Positions 39,971 through 48,781 of a DNA stretch of 64,000 nt are shown here, one piece after another. Each line of letters begins with the position of its first letter. Within the stretch, counting starts at the first letter, position 1. The DNA is from Rhodococcoides fascians A44A (GTDB lineage Bacteria; Actinomycetota; Actinomycetes; Mycobacteriales; Mycobacteriaceae), in the NCBI RefSeq assembly GCF_000760735.1, contig NZ_JMEX01000008.1, positions 71,319-135,318 on the forward strand, read 5' to 3'. The notes below the pieces were generated by a model. That model made no database searches. It had not been told where the DNA came from and worked only from the letters and a program-made list of their open reading frames with translations. Position numbers and translations under genes: made by a program.

Positions 39971-40371
39971 GTTCCGAAACTCCACAGCACACCCTCGGGG
40001 TCGCGGCACGTGAAGCCGCGGCTTCCGTAGTCCTCCTCCCGAAGCCCCTGGACGACGACGCCACCTGCCGCCACGACGCGATCGTGAATCTCGTCGGGGT
40101 GGTCGGTGACGACATAGGCAGAGCCCACTCCAGCAGGTAGATCGGATATCGCGCTGTCCGGTCGGGCCTGGAGTGGAGCCTGCGGAACGACCCGACTTGC
40201 ACTGCCGAGCATCACGCCGCCGCCTTCGGGCCAGCGGAGTTCGGCGTGTTCGACCACGTCGCCGTCGCCATATACGGCGGCCTCGGCGAACCCGAGGACG
40301 TCGACGAGGAACGTGATTGCCGCGCGGGCGTCCCGGTAGCGGAAACAAGGCCAGACGGTCGTGGATGTCAT
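39952..40371 (-). CDS. VOC (glyoxalase/bleomycin-resistance fold) family protein
   Basis: 139 aa from ATG 40371 (a GTG at 40377 would add two residues). Core pattern: FRYRDARAAITFLVDVLGFAEAAVYGDGDVVEHAELRWPEGGGVMLGSAS, then GSAYVVTDHPDEIHDRVVAAGGVVVQGL and YGSRGFTCRDPEGVLWSFGTY. The residues between these halves (SRVVPQAPLQARPD) are encoded by a copy of the dispersed repeat at 40161-40196, an in-frame insert. Function unknown; such proteins often bind antibiotics or carry out isomerisation. It follows the AraC gene by 12-18 bases in an operon. Confidence 0.85.
   Translation of the reverse strand: MTSTTVWPCFRYRDARAAITFLVDVLGFAEAAVYGDGDVVEHAELRWPEGGGVMLGSASRVVPQAPLQARPDSAISDLPAGVGSAYVVTDHPDEIHDRVVAAGGVVVQGLREEDYGSRGFTCRDPEGVLWSFGTYAGTQ
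40161..40196. repeat. Dispersed repeat inserted in frame in the VOC gene
   Basis: 36 bp bounded by GTCGGG (40161-40166) and CCCGAC (40191-40196). Bases 40170-40195 match 36193-36218 at 24 of 26 positions. The length is 12 codons, so the reading frame is kept. Confidence 0.75.
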
Positions 40372-40389
40372 GTCCACAGCATGCTCGGA

Positions 40390-41205
40390 TCAGACGTCGT
40401 CATCTTGTACGAATGCGAACTTCTCTTCCCGACGCCACCGCGACGGCGCCATCCCGGCGAACTCGCGCCACTCCCGCGCCATGTGTGCCTGGTCGTAGTA
40501 CCCGCACTGTGCGGCGATGTCGGCGAGGGGAGGAATCGTCTCGCGTCGCAGAAGTCGATGAGATGCATCGAAACGCGCGATCCGCGCCGCGTCCTTCGGC
40601 CCGACGCCGAACTCCGCCGTGAACCGGTTGATCAGGTGCCGTCGACTCCACCCGATTTCCCGCGCCACATCCCCGACGCGTGCCGATCCACCGTTCTCCA
40701 CCAGCAGACGCCAGGCTTCGGTCAACGTCGGATCGATCGCGCTCGCCACCAACGCACGGCCGAGGATCTCGTCGAGCACATCGAAGCGTCGATCCCAGTC
40801 CGACTCGGCGGACACACGCTCGACCATCTCGGCGGCCTGGGGCAGCACCTCCGACAGATCGACCATCCATTCCCCCAAAGCCGACGTCGGCACTCCGAAC
40901 AGCGCGCGCGACCCCGCAGGCGTCAACGACAACTGGATCCCGTGTTGATTGCCGTCGTGAGCAATCGTCACGGGCTCGGCCGAGATGCCACTGGCCAACG
41001 TCTCGAACGCACAGGCCCCCTGCCGCGGAGAATCCGCGATCTCGAGCTTCGACTCGATCGACACGATGACCGTCAACGCCGGACTCGGCATGCCCACATG
41101 CTCGCCCGGCTCGAAACCGGCAAGCCGATATCCGTCGTACGACGAGACGTACGGCCGAAGCCGGCCGGCAGGACGCCGTCGCGCACCATCGGAAACACAG
41201 CCCAT
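40390..41205 (-). CDS. AraC-family transcriptional regulator
   Basis: 271 aa. C-terminal AraC DNA-binding domain: ARVGDVAREIGWSRRHLINRFTAEFGVGPKDAARIARFDASHRLL, then ADIAAQCGYYDQAHMAREWREFAGMAPSRWR, the two HTH motifs. The N-terminal domain (LRPYVSSYDGYRLAGFEPGEHVGMPSPALTVIVSI) is the cupin-like sensor seen in this subgroup. It is transcribed with the VOC gene, a common pairing, and probably controls it. Its start is only 17 bases from the divergent gene at 41223, so promoters must overlap or transcripts are leaderless. Confidence 0.9.
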   Translation of the reverse strand: MGCVSDGARRRPAGRLRPYVSSYDGYRLAGFEPGEHVGMPSPALTVIVSIESKLEIADSPRQGACAFETLASGISAEPVTIAHDGNQHGIQLSLTPAGSRALFGVPTSALGEWMVDLSEVLPQAAEMVERVSAESDWDRRFDVLDEILGRALVASAIDPTLTEAWRLLVENGGSARVGDVAREIGWSRRHLINRFTAEFGVGPKDAARIARFDASHRLLRRETIPPLADIAAQCGYYDQAHMAREWREFAGMAPSRWRREEKFAFVQDDDV

Positions 41206-41222
41206 TCACGCAGGGTAGAACC

Positions 41223-42029
41223 GTGAGCGAACGGGTAGCAATGGGTCGGGGCCGGAAAACCGGTACGACGAGCAGATCGGGAGCGCCGGTGGCGAAGAAG
41301 AGCAACGACCAGGTCGACACCATCAAGGAAGGCGGGCGTCTCGAGAAATCGCTCGTCAAGATCCTCGACAACGCATCGCGCCTGCAGGGGCCCGCCGTCG
41401 AGAAGTACGTCGCACACATGCGTCGGGCACACCCGAACGACACGCCTGCACAGCTGATCGAGCGTCTGGAGAACCGCTTCCTCCTCGCCGTCACCGGCAG
41501 TGGCAGCGCCGTCGGCGGAGCGGCCGCGGTACCGGGCGTCGGCACCGTCGCGTCGATCGCCGCCGTGGGCGCCGAGACCGCATTCTTCATCGAATCGTCC
41601 GCGCTGCTGACATTGTCGGTCGCATCGGTGCACGGCATTCCGGTGCACGATCACCAACAACGACGCGCGCTGGTCCTGTCGGTGGCGCTGGGTGAATCCG
41701 GCATGCAGATCGTCCAGAAGACCGTCGGTAGCTCCGCGAAGAACTGGGGCCCGCTCGTCACATCGCGAATTCCCGGTGGCGCGATGACGAACATGAACAA
41801 GTCCCTCGTCAAGAAATTCGTCCAGAAGTACCTGGCCAAGCGCAGTGCACTGCTGTTCGGCAAACTTCTGCCCGCAGGAATCGGCGCCGTGATCGGCGGC
41901 GCAGGAAACCGCGTCATCGGCAAGGGCGTCATCCGCAACGCCCGCGAAGCCTTCGGACCGGCACCGAAGATGTGGCCCGAAGGCGCCGTCATCGACGCGG
42001 ACCCGATCGACGGAATTCTCGAGCAGTGA
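41223..42029 (+). CDS. EcsC-like protein of unknown function
   Basis: 268 aa from GTG 41223; ATG 41241 is an alternative. Basic start, then helices and a hydrophobic Gly/Ala-rich centre (LLAVTGSGSAVGGAAAVPGVGTVASIAAVGAETAFFIESSALLTLSVASVHGI) and a second (LFGKLLPAGIGAVIGGAGNRVIGKGVI). The two glycine-rich amphipathic stretches resemble EcsC-family proteins, membrane-associated but not classic transporters. Divergent from AraC. Function not known. Confidence 0.6.
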   Translation: MSERVAMGRGRKTGTTSRSGAPVAKKSNDQVDTIKEGGRLEKSLVKILDNASRLQGPAVEKYVAHMRRAHPNDTPAQLIERLENRFLLAVTGSGSAVGGAAAVPGVGTVASIAAVGAETAFFIESSALLTLSVASVHGIPVHDHQQRRALVLSVALGESGMQIVQKTVGSSAKNWGPLVTSRIPGGAMTNMNKSLVKKFVQKYLAKRSALLFGKLLPAGIGAVIGGAGNRVIGKGVIRNAREAFGPAPKMWPEGAVIDADPIDGILEQ

Positions 42030-42048
42030 CGCGGCGTTGGGACATCAT

Positions 42049-42933
42049 ATGACCACCGACACACCTGAGCAGCGCACACCCGATCTGGGCACACCCGATC
42101 TGGGCACACCCGATTTGGGCACACTCGGAATCTGGCGGCACTACTCCGGCATCCCGCCGGAACTGGCCCGCCTCATCGAATCCAGCGGCTACGGCACGAT
42201 CTGGCTCGGTGGCTCGCCGCCGGCAGACCTGACCTCGGTCGAGGAGATCCTCGACGCCACCGAGTCCATCGTCGTTGCCACCGGCATCGTCAACATCTGG
42301 TCCGCCGCCGCGCCCGACGTGGCCGAGTCCTACCACCGCATCGAGAAGAAGCATCCCGGTCGATTCCTCCTCGGCATCGGTGCCGGGCATCCCGAAGCGA
42401 CGCAGGAGTACCAGAAGCCGTACGACGCACTGGTGAACTATCTCGACGCCCTCGACGACGGCGGCGTCCCCGAGTCCCGACGCGTACTCGCCGCCCTCGG
42501 TCCGAAGGTGCTGAAACTGTCGGCCGATCGAAGCGCAGGCGCTCACCCGTACCTGACGACGCCCGAGCACACCGCCGAAGCCCGCGAGATCCTCGGCCCG
42601 GACAAAATCCTCGCGCCCGAACACAAGGCAGTGCTCGAATCCGATGCGGAGAAGGCTCGGGAGATCGGGCGGCCGCCCGTCAACAATCCCTACCTGCACC
42701 TGGTGAACTACGTGAACAACCTGAAGCGTCTCGGGTACTCCGCGGACGAGATCGGCGACGGCGGCAGCGATCGTCTCATCGACGCCTTGGTCGCACACGG
42801 AGACGCGGACGCCATCGCTTCCCGGCTCCGTCAGCACCTCGACGCGGGCGCCTCGCACGTCACGCTGCACTCGCTACCCGACGACGGCGACCCGTCGGTG
42901 ATCTACCGGGAAGTGGCCGCGGCATTTCTGTGA
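42049..42933 (+). CDS. LLM-class (F420-type) oxidoreductase
   Basis: 294 aa from ATG 42049. Luciferase-like pattern: IWRHYSGIPPELARLIESSGYGTIWLGGSPPADL, ILDATESIVVATGIVNIWSAAAPDVAESYHRIEKKHPGRFLLGIGAGHPE, and C-terminal ALVAHGDADAIASRLRQHLDAGASHVTLH. The GIG-x-GHPE motif and barrel layout fit the TIGR03620-like F420-dependent group. Substrate unknown. N-terminal oddity: residues 10-24 are three TPDLG repeats encoded by 15-bp tandem repeats, lying ahead of the barrel. Confidence 0.85.
   Translation: MTTDTPEQRTPDLGTPDLGTPDLGTLGIWRHYSGIPPELARLIESSGYGTIWLGGSPPADLTSVEEILDATESIVVATGIVNIWSAAAPDVAESYHRIEKKHPGRFLLGIGAGHPEATQEYQKPYDALVNYLDALDDGGVPESRRVLAALGPKVLKLSADRSAGAHPYLTTPEHTAEAREILGPDKILAPEHKAVLESDAEKAREIGRPPVNNPYLHLVNYVNNLKRLGYSADEIGDGGSDRLIDALVAHGDADAIASRLRQHLDAGASHVTLHSLPDDGDPSVIYREVAAAFL
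42076..42120 (+). repeat. Three 15-bp tandem repeats in coding sequence
   Basis: ACACCCGATCTGGGC at 42076 and 42091, then ACACCCGATTTGGGC at 42106, followed by a partial ACACTCGG. Encodes TPDLG three times; unit length preserves frame, so copy number could vary without loss of the protein. Confidence 0.85.
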
Positions 42934-42973
42934 AGCACGTGCTCCCCTGACCTACGTGTGAACCCGTAACCTC

Positions 42974-43002
42974 GTACCGGGCCGGATCTTCCGGCCCGGT
43001 AC
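42974..43002. terminator. Intrinsic hairpin
   Basis: GTACCGGGCCGG (42974-42985) pairs perfectly with 42991-43002 over ATCTT; lies between the LLM gene and the ABC gene. Confidence 0.8.
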
Positions 43003-43030
43003 TTCACGTCGGCCCGGGGGACACGCACAC

Positions 43031-44080
43031 ATGACGTACGGCTTCGGCAACGCACTGGAAGCGCACGGACTGACCAAGAACTTCGGTACCGTCCGCGCGG
43101 TGTCGGATCTGTCCTTCGCCGTGCCCCGCGGCTCCATCACCGGCTTTCTCGGCCCCAACGGATCCGGCAAGACCACCACCCTTCGATTACTGCTCGGTCT
43201 CGCGAAACCCACCACAGGAATCGGACTCGTCACCGGTGTCCCGTTCTCCGAACTCGTCGACCCGGCCCGTACCGTCGGCGCGGTACTCGACTCGCGCAGC
43301 CTGCATCCCAAGCGAACTGCCATCGGTCACCTCGGCATCTTCGCGTCGGCGATCGGTGTCCCCGACTCACGTGCCGCGGACGTCCTCCACCTCGTCGGAC
43401 TCAGCGACACCGCAAAACGCCAGGTCGGCGGCTTCTCCCTGGGAATGCGGCAACGACTGGCCCTCGCCACCGCGCTGCTCGGCGACCCCGAGATCCTCGT
43501 ACTCGACGAACCGGCCAACGGACTCGACCCCGAAGGCATCGCCTGGCTCCGCGACTTCCTGAAGTCCTACACGGCCGGCGGCAGGACCGTGCTGATCTCC
43601 AGCCATCTCCTGCGCGAGGTCGAGGCCACCGTCGACAACCTCGTCATCGTCAGTGCAGGGTCGCTCGTCTACCAGGGCAGCATCGAACAACTGCGCTCCT
43701 CACGACCCAACCGGATCCTCGTCGCGGTATCCGATCCCGCAACCCTCGCCCTCGCCCTCGCGTCGAACGGCATCACCAACACACAACTCCTTCCCGACGG
43801 CCGTCTCGGAGTCGCCGGCGCCGACGCGGACACCGTGCGCCGCATCGCCGTGGCAGCCGAGGTCACGGTCTTCGGAACCAGCAGCGAACACGTCGACCTC
43901 GAGCAGGTCTTTCTCTCCATGACGGCCGGGCAGTACGCGGCAGCACCGAGCCACCCACCACAGCACGCGGGTTACCCGCCACCCGGCTACGGACAACCGC
44001 CACCCGGCTACGGACAACCGCAGCCCGGCTACTGGCCGCCCGCTGCACAACCGTCTCCGTGGGAAGGTGACCGACGATGA
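43031..44080 (+). CDS. ABC transporter ATP-binding protein with Pro/Gly/Tyr-rich tail
   Basis: 349 aa. Walker A GPNGSGKT (41-48), signature GFSLGMRQRLALA, Walker B ILVLDEPANGLDPEG, and switch His in VLISSHLL: a complete drug/peptide export-type ATPase with the LGMRQR signature of the DrrA/CcmA-like group. The C-terminus past residue 300 is unusual: PPPGYGQPPPGYGQPQPGYWPP repeats, probably disordered. It overlaps the permease by ATGA, so the two form one exporter. Confidence 0.92.
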   Translation: MTYGFGNALEAHGLTKNFGTVRAVSDLSFAVPRGSITGFLGPNGSGKTTTLRLLLGLAKPTTGIGLVTGVPFSELVDPARTVGAVLDSRSLHPKRTAIGHLGIFASAIGVPDSRAADVLHLVGLSDTAKRQVGGFSLGMRQRLALATALLGDPEILVLDEPANGLDPEGIAWLRDFLKSYTAGGRTVLISSHLLREVEATVDNLVIVSAGSLVYQGSIEQLRSSRPNRILVAVSDPATLALALASNGITNTQLLPDGRLGVAGADADTVRRIAVAAEVTVFGTSSEHVDLEQVFLSMTAGQYAAAPSHPPQHAGYPPPGYGQPPPGYGQPQPGYWPPAAQPSPWEGDRR

Positions 44081-44841
44081 GCACTGTCCTCACCTCGGAA
44101 ATTCGCAAGGTCACCACCCTGAAGTTCTGGTGGGCCCTGGCACTACCGCCGGTGTTCGTCGGCATCGGCGCCACCGCCATCTCCTCGGCGGTCGGCAAGG
44201 GCATGAGCGACATCACCGGCAGCGAGATGAACGAAGTGGTCCTCGCCGGGCTCTTCGTCGCCCTCGGTGCGGCAACACTGTTCGGATCCGTGTTCTCGGC
44301 GATCAACGCCGGAACGGAGTTTCGCCACGACACGATCACGACGTCGTTCCTGTCCGCGCGTGGGCGCGATCGGGTCATCGGCGCCAAAGTGCTCGTGACG
44401 GCACTCTTCGCGTTGGGATACGGGCTGGTGGTCTCCATCCTGACCATTCTGTGCATGCTCGCGTTCACCGCCGGAGACTTCACACTGAACGGCGACGTCT
44501 TCGGCTACATCGCAGCAGGACTGTTCGTCGTCGTGATGTGGTCGCTCATCGGATCCGGTCTCGGGCTGCTGTTCGGTTCACCCACCTGGCCGTCGATCGC
44601 CATCGTCGCCTGGTTCCCCGTCGGTGAACTGGTTGTCCTCGGCATTCTCTCCGGCCTCGGCCTCGTCGGGTTCTGGCAGATCGCACCCGGATCTCTGACG
44701 CTGTCCACCGTCGTCGCGTGGAACCTCGACGACGGCAACGGCTTGGCAGAGTGGCCGTGGGCGCCCATCGGCCTGGCGCTGTGGGCCGCACTGATCGTCG
44801 TTGCCGGGTGGCTGCGGACCCGGGAGCGTGACATCAGCTGA
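44077..44841 (+). CDS. ABC-2-like transporter permease
   Basis: 254 aa with about six hydrophobic segments (FWWALALPPVFVGIGATAIS, VVLAGLFVALGAATLFGSVFSAI, VLVTALFALGYGLVVSILTILCMLAF, FGYIAAGLFVVVMWSLIGSGLGLLF, IAIVAWFPVGELVVLGILSGL and APIGLALWAALIVVAGWL). EFRHDTITTSFL is the conserved cytoplasmic loop of this permease type. It partners the ATPase encoded immediately upstream. Substrate not known. Confidence 0.88.
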   Translation: MSTVLTSEIRKVTTLKFWWALALPPVFVGIGATAISSAVGKGMSDITGSEMNEVVLAGLFVALGAATLFGSVFSAINAGTEFRHDTITTSFLSARGRDRVIGAKVLVTALFALGYGLVVSILTILCMLAFTAGDFTLNGDVFGYIAAGLFVVVMWSLIGSGLGLLFGSPTWPSIAIVAWFPVGELVVLGILSGLGLVGFWQIAPGSLTLSTVVAWNLDDGNGLAEWPWAPIGLALWAALIVVAGWLRTRERDIS

Positions 44842-44877
44842 TCGCCTGTCGGAGGTGCGGACTACCGTTCGCTATCG

Positions 44878-47800
44878 ATGAGTGAATCCTGGATACGTCG
44901 GCTCGTAGCGCAGTGCTGGGTGCACCGACGCACCGCCGTGGGCGCGTTGGCCGTCACGATGATCGCCGCCGTCATCGACATCTCGTTTCCGTTGCTGACA
45001 CGGATCGCCATCGACGACGCCTCTGCCGGTGCGGGCGAGACCATCATGTGGGTCGCCCTCGCGATCGGCGGCCTGGCCGTGGTCCGGTTCGGATGCCAGT
45101 TCGGCCGACGACTCCTCGCCGGTCGCCTTTCGGTCGACGTACAACACGACCTGCGCCTCGGCCTGCTCTCCTCCCTGCAACGCCTCGACGGCCGCAAACA
45201 GGACGAAATCCGCACCGGCCAAGTGGTGTCCCGGTCCATCACCGACCTACAGCTGGTGCAGGGCCTCCTCGCCATGGTTCCGCTGTCCGCGGGCGCGCTC
45301 CTGCAATTCGTCCTCGCACTCGTGGTGATGGCGTACCTGTCCCCGCTCCTCACCGTCGTTGCGCTGGCGATCGTCCCCGCCGTCACGTTGGTCGTGTACA
45401 AAGTCCGACCGAAGCAGTTCGCCGCCACCTGGTCGGCCCAACAACGCGCCGCCGACCTGGCCCAACACGTCGAGGAAACCGTCACCGGTGTCCGCGTCGT
45501 CAAAGGCTTCGGACAGGAAGGACGCGCCGTCGATCGGCTGGAGAACCTGTCCCGCACCCTGTTCGCCGAGCGGATGAGATCAGCGAAGATCAACGCCCGG
45601 CTCGCCCCTTCCATGGCCGCAATCCCCCAACTCGGCCTCGTCGGCGTCATCGCGCTCGGCGGCTACCTCGCACTGCACGGCCACATCACCGTCGGCACGT
45701 TCCTGGCCTTCGCCACCTACGTCGCGACCCTGTCCGCAGTCACCCGCACTCTGTCCTCCGTCGTCATCCTCGCGCAGCTCTCTCGCGCCGCAGTCGAGCG
45801 TGTCTACGACGTCATCGACACCCACCCATCCGTACCCGAGCCGCCGCACCCCATCGCCCTCCCCGACGGCCCCCTCGGTATCGACCTGTCCGCCGTCACC
45901 TTCGGTTTCGAGCCCGAACGCGACGTACTCCGATCCTTCGATCTCGCCGTCGCACCAGGTGAGAGCGTCGCCGTCGTCGGGCACGCAGGGTCGGGCAAGA
46001 CAGCACTGTCGTTGCTTCTGCCACGCTTCTACAGTCCGCGCTCGGGCTCCGTCGCCCTCACCTCGACCGGCGAGGGCGCCGCGCGAATCGACGTGGCCGA
46101 CGTCAGCGCCGAGCACCTCCGCGAAGCAGTCGGCCTCGTGTTCGACGAGCCGTTCCTGTTCTCCGACACCATCGCAGCCAACATCGCCCTCGGCCGTCCC
46201 GACGCCACCGCCGAGGAAATACACGACGCCGCCGTACTCGCCGAAGCAGCCGAGTTCATCTCCGAACTCCCCGACGGCTACGACTCCGTGGTCGGCGAAC
46301 GCGGCCTCACCCTGTCCGGCGGCCAACGACAACGCATAGCGCTGGCCCGGGCTCTGCTCACCGACCCGCGAGTTCTCGTCCTCGACGACGCAACCTCCGC
46401 TGTCGACGCGACAACCGAGGCCAAGATCTTCGACGCACTCCGGCGTCGACCACGGCGCACCACCATCGTCCTCGCGCACCGCCGATCCACGCTGACCCTC
46501 GCCGACCGAGTCGCCGTACTCGACGACGGCCGAGTCATCGACATCGGAACCGTCGACCAACTCGACGCGCGATGTCCACTGTTCCGCGAACTGCTCTCCA
46601 ACGACCAGAAAGCCGACGACGGCGCTACCGACGCTTCCGCGTCTGCGACGCCGCAGCGCAACGAGCTGTGGCCCGACACCGAGCCTGCGCTTACGGGCAC
46701 GGCGGCTACGACGTCCGGCACACCACAGAGCGCGGGCAGACCCACCGGCGGCGGAGGCGGCGGTCAGATCGCCGGGGCCCTCGGAAGTGTCGCGGCCACC
46801 CCCGAGCTCAGGGACGCCGTCGACGCCCTTCCCCCAGCTACCGAAATGCCGCCCACGCCCAGCGACGTACGCGCCCCGGACACCGACTTCCGGCTGTCAC
46901 GGCTCCTCACGCCGGTACGCACACTCCTCGTAGCCGTCGTCGTCCTGCTCGCGCTCGACTCCCTCGCGTCGATCGCGTTTCCATCCATCGTTCGTTTCGC
47001 CGTCGACGACGGAGTCTCCCGCGCCGACACGGGCGCCCTCTGGACAGCCACCGCGACAGGCGTGTTCCTCGCGGTCGCCGGGTGGTTCGTCATCGCAGCC
47101 ACCACGGTCATCACCGCCAGAGCAGGCGAACGCGTGCTGTTCGGGCTACGGGTCAAGAGCTACGCGCACATCCAGCGCCTCGGACTCGACTACTACGAGC
47201 GGGAACTGTCCGGCCGCATCATGACCAGAATGACGACGGACGTCGACGCACTGTCCACCTTCATCCAGACCGGGGCGTCCACGGCAGTCGTCAGCCTCGT
47301 GACCGTCGTCGGCATCGCCACGGCCCTGCTGATCACCGACCTGCCTCTCGGACTCGTCGCGCTGGCAGTCGTACCTCCTCTCATCATCGCGACCGTCGTG
47401 TTCAAGCGGATCTCCTCCGCCGCGTACACCGAGTCCAGGGAAAGAATCTCCGCGGTCAACGCCGACTTCCAGGAGAACATCGCCGGTCTGCGCTCCGCAC
47501 AGGCCTACCGCCGAGAACAGTTCGCCGCCGACAGGTTCGCCGAGCGAGCCGACCTGTATCGCGCAAGCCGGATGCGTTCTCAGCGCGCGATCTCGGTGTA
47601 CTTCCCCTTCATCACGTTCCTGTCCGACGCCGCACTCGCGCTCGTCGTGTTCGTCGGTGCTCACCAGGTCGCCTCCGGGTCGACCTCCGCCGGAACCCTC
47701 GTCGCGTTCGTGCTCTACCTCGGCCTGCTGTTCGGGCCCATCCAGCAACTGTCCCAAGTGTTCGACGGCTACCAGCAAGCCAGCGTCGGGGTACGGAGAA

Positions 47801-48669
47801 TCGGCGACCTCCTGCGCACCCCCAGTTCCATCGAAGCAGCGACGACCGGAGCTGCCACACGCATTCCCGAGGGCCGACTCAGAACCGACATCGCCTTCGA
47901 CGAAGTCGGCTTCCGCTATGCCGGGGCAGACACCGAAGCACTCAGTGAGGTCAATCTCACAATCCCCCGTGGAGCAACCGTCGCCCTCGTCGGAGAGACC
48001 GGCGCGGGCAAGTCCACCATCGTCAAACTCCTCGCCCGGTTCTACGACCCGACTTCCGGATCGGTACGCGTCGGCGGCACCGATCTCCGCGACTATTCAC
48101 TCGCCGAATACCGCGGCAGGCTCGGCGTCGTCCCGCAGGAAGCGCACCTCTTCACCGGCGACGTCGCGTCGAACATCGCCTTCGGCAAACCCGGCGCAAC
48201 GCGCGAGGAGATCGAAGCAGCGGCCCGCGCCGTCGGCGCACTGGAGGCCATCGCCGCACTTCGAGGCGGTATGCGCCAACCCGTCGGCGAACGTGGTCAA
48301 GGCCTGTCCGCCGGGCAGAGGCAGCTGATCGCGCTGGCCCGAGCCGAGCTGGTGGACCCCGACCTGATGCTCCTCGACGAGGCGACCGCGACACTCGATC
48401 CCGCGACCGAACGCACGGTCCTCGACGCCAGCACGCGGGTGCTGCGTGCACGAACGTCCGTCGTCGTCGCGCACCGATTGGCGACGGCGGCACGCGCCGA
48501 CATGATCGTCGTGGTCGACCACGGCCGGATCGTCGAGACCGGGACTCACGACGATCTGAGATCCCGCGGCGGGTATTACGCACGCTTGTGGGATGCGGCC
48601 GAAACGCGCGGCGGGAATAATTCGATAAGCACAGGAGTCGTCAGCAACGAGGTTGACAGTTACTCGTGA
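44878..48669 (+). CDS. Fused ABC exporter (TMD-NBD-TMD-NBD)
   Basis: 1263 aa, a complete exporter in one chain. TMD1 about residues 15-310; NBD1 with Walker A GHAGSGKT (about 368-375), signature [14 protein letters not shown] and Walker [13 protein letters not shown], where the catalytic Glu is Asp504. A Gly/Ala/Pro linker about 580-680 follows. TMD2 is about 690-990; NBD2 has GETGAGKST (Lys about 1045), signature [14 protein letters not shown] and [12 protein letters not shown] with Glu1168. One degenerate and one consensus ATP site is usual in heterodimeric exporters. Layout and size resemble Rv0194 of M. tuberculosis, a multidrug exporter. It lies just upstream of kgd. Confidence 0.9.
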   Translation: MSESWIRRLVAQCWVHRRTAVGALAVTMIAAVIDISFPLLTRIAIDDASAGAGETIMWVALAIGGLAVVRFGCQFGRRLLAGRLSVDVQHDLRLGLLSSLQRLDGRKQDEIRTGQVVSRSITDLQLVQGLLAMVPLSAGALLQFVLALVVMAYLSPLLTVVALAIVPAVTLVVYKVRPKQFAATWSAQQRAADLAQHVEETVTGVRVVKGFGQEGRAVDRLENLSRTLFAERMRSAKINARLAPSMAAIPQLGLVGVIALGGYLALHGHITVGTFLAFATYVATLSAVTRTLSSVVILAQLSRAAVERVYDVIDTHPSVPEPPHPIALPDGPLGIDLSAVTFGFEPERDVLRSFDLAVAPGESVAVVGHAGSGKTALSLLLPRFYSPRSGSVALTSTGEGAARIDVADVSAEHLREAVGLVFDEPFLFSDTIAANIALGRPDATAEEIHDAAVLAEAAEFISELPDGYDSVVGERGLTLSGGQRQRIALARALLTDPRVLVLDDATSAVDATTEAKIFDALRRRPRRTTIVLAHRRSTLTLADRVAVLDDGRVIDIGTVDQLDARCPLFRELLSNDQKADDGATDASASATPQRNELWPDTEPALTGTAATTSGTPQSAGRPTGGGGGGQIAGALGSVAATPELRDAVDALPPATEMPPTPSDVRAPDTDFRLSRLLTPVRTLLVAVVVLLALDSLASIAFPSIVRFAVDDGVSRADTGALWTATATGVFLAVAGWFVIAATTVITARAGERVLFGLRVKSYAHIQRLGLDYYERELSGRIMTRMTTDVDALSTFIQTGASTAVVSLVTVVGIATALLITDLPLGLVALAVVPPLIIATVVFKRISSAAYTESRERISAVNADFQENIAGLRSAQAYRREQFAADRFAERADLYRASRMRSQRAISVYFPFITFLSDAALALVVFVGAHQVASGSTSAGTLVAFVLYLGLLFGPIQQLSQVFDGYQQASVGVRRIGDLLRTPSSIEAATTGAATRIPEGRLRTDIAFDEVGFRYAGADTEALSEVNLTIPRGATVALVGETGAGKSTIVKLLARFYDPTSGSVRVGGTDLRDYSLAEYRGRLGVVPQEAHLFTGDVASNIAFGKPGATREEIEAAARAVGALEAIAALRGGMRQPVGERGQGLSAGQRQLIALARAELVDPDLMLLDEATATLDPATERTVLDASTRVLRARTSVVVAHRLATAARADMIVVVDHGRIVETGTHDDLRSRGGYYARLWDAAETRGGNNSISTGVVSNEVDSYS

Positions 48670-48781
48670 GTACATACCACAGCCACGTCCCGGACGTCCG
48701 CGCTCCCCGGATGAGGTCTACCCTGGATGTGTACGCGCGTGTGATCGGGAACGAAGAGAAGAAGCGAGGCGAACTACTGCC

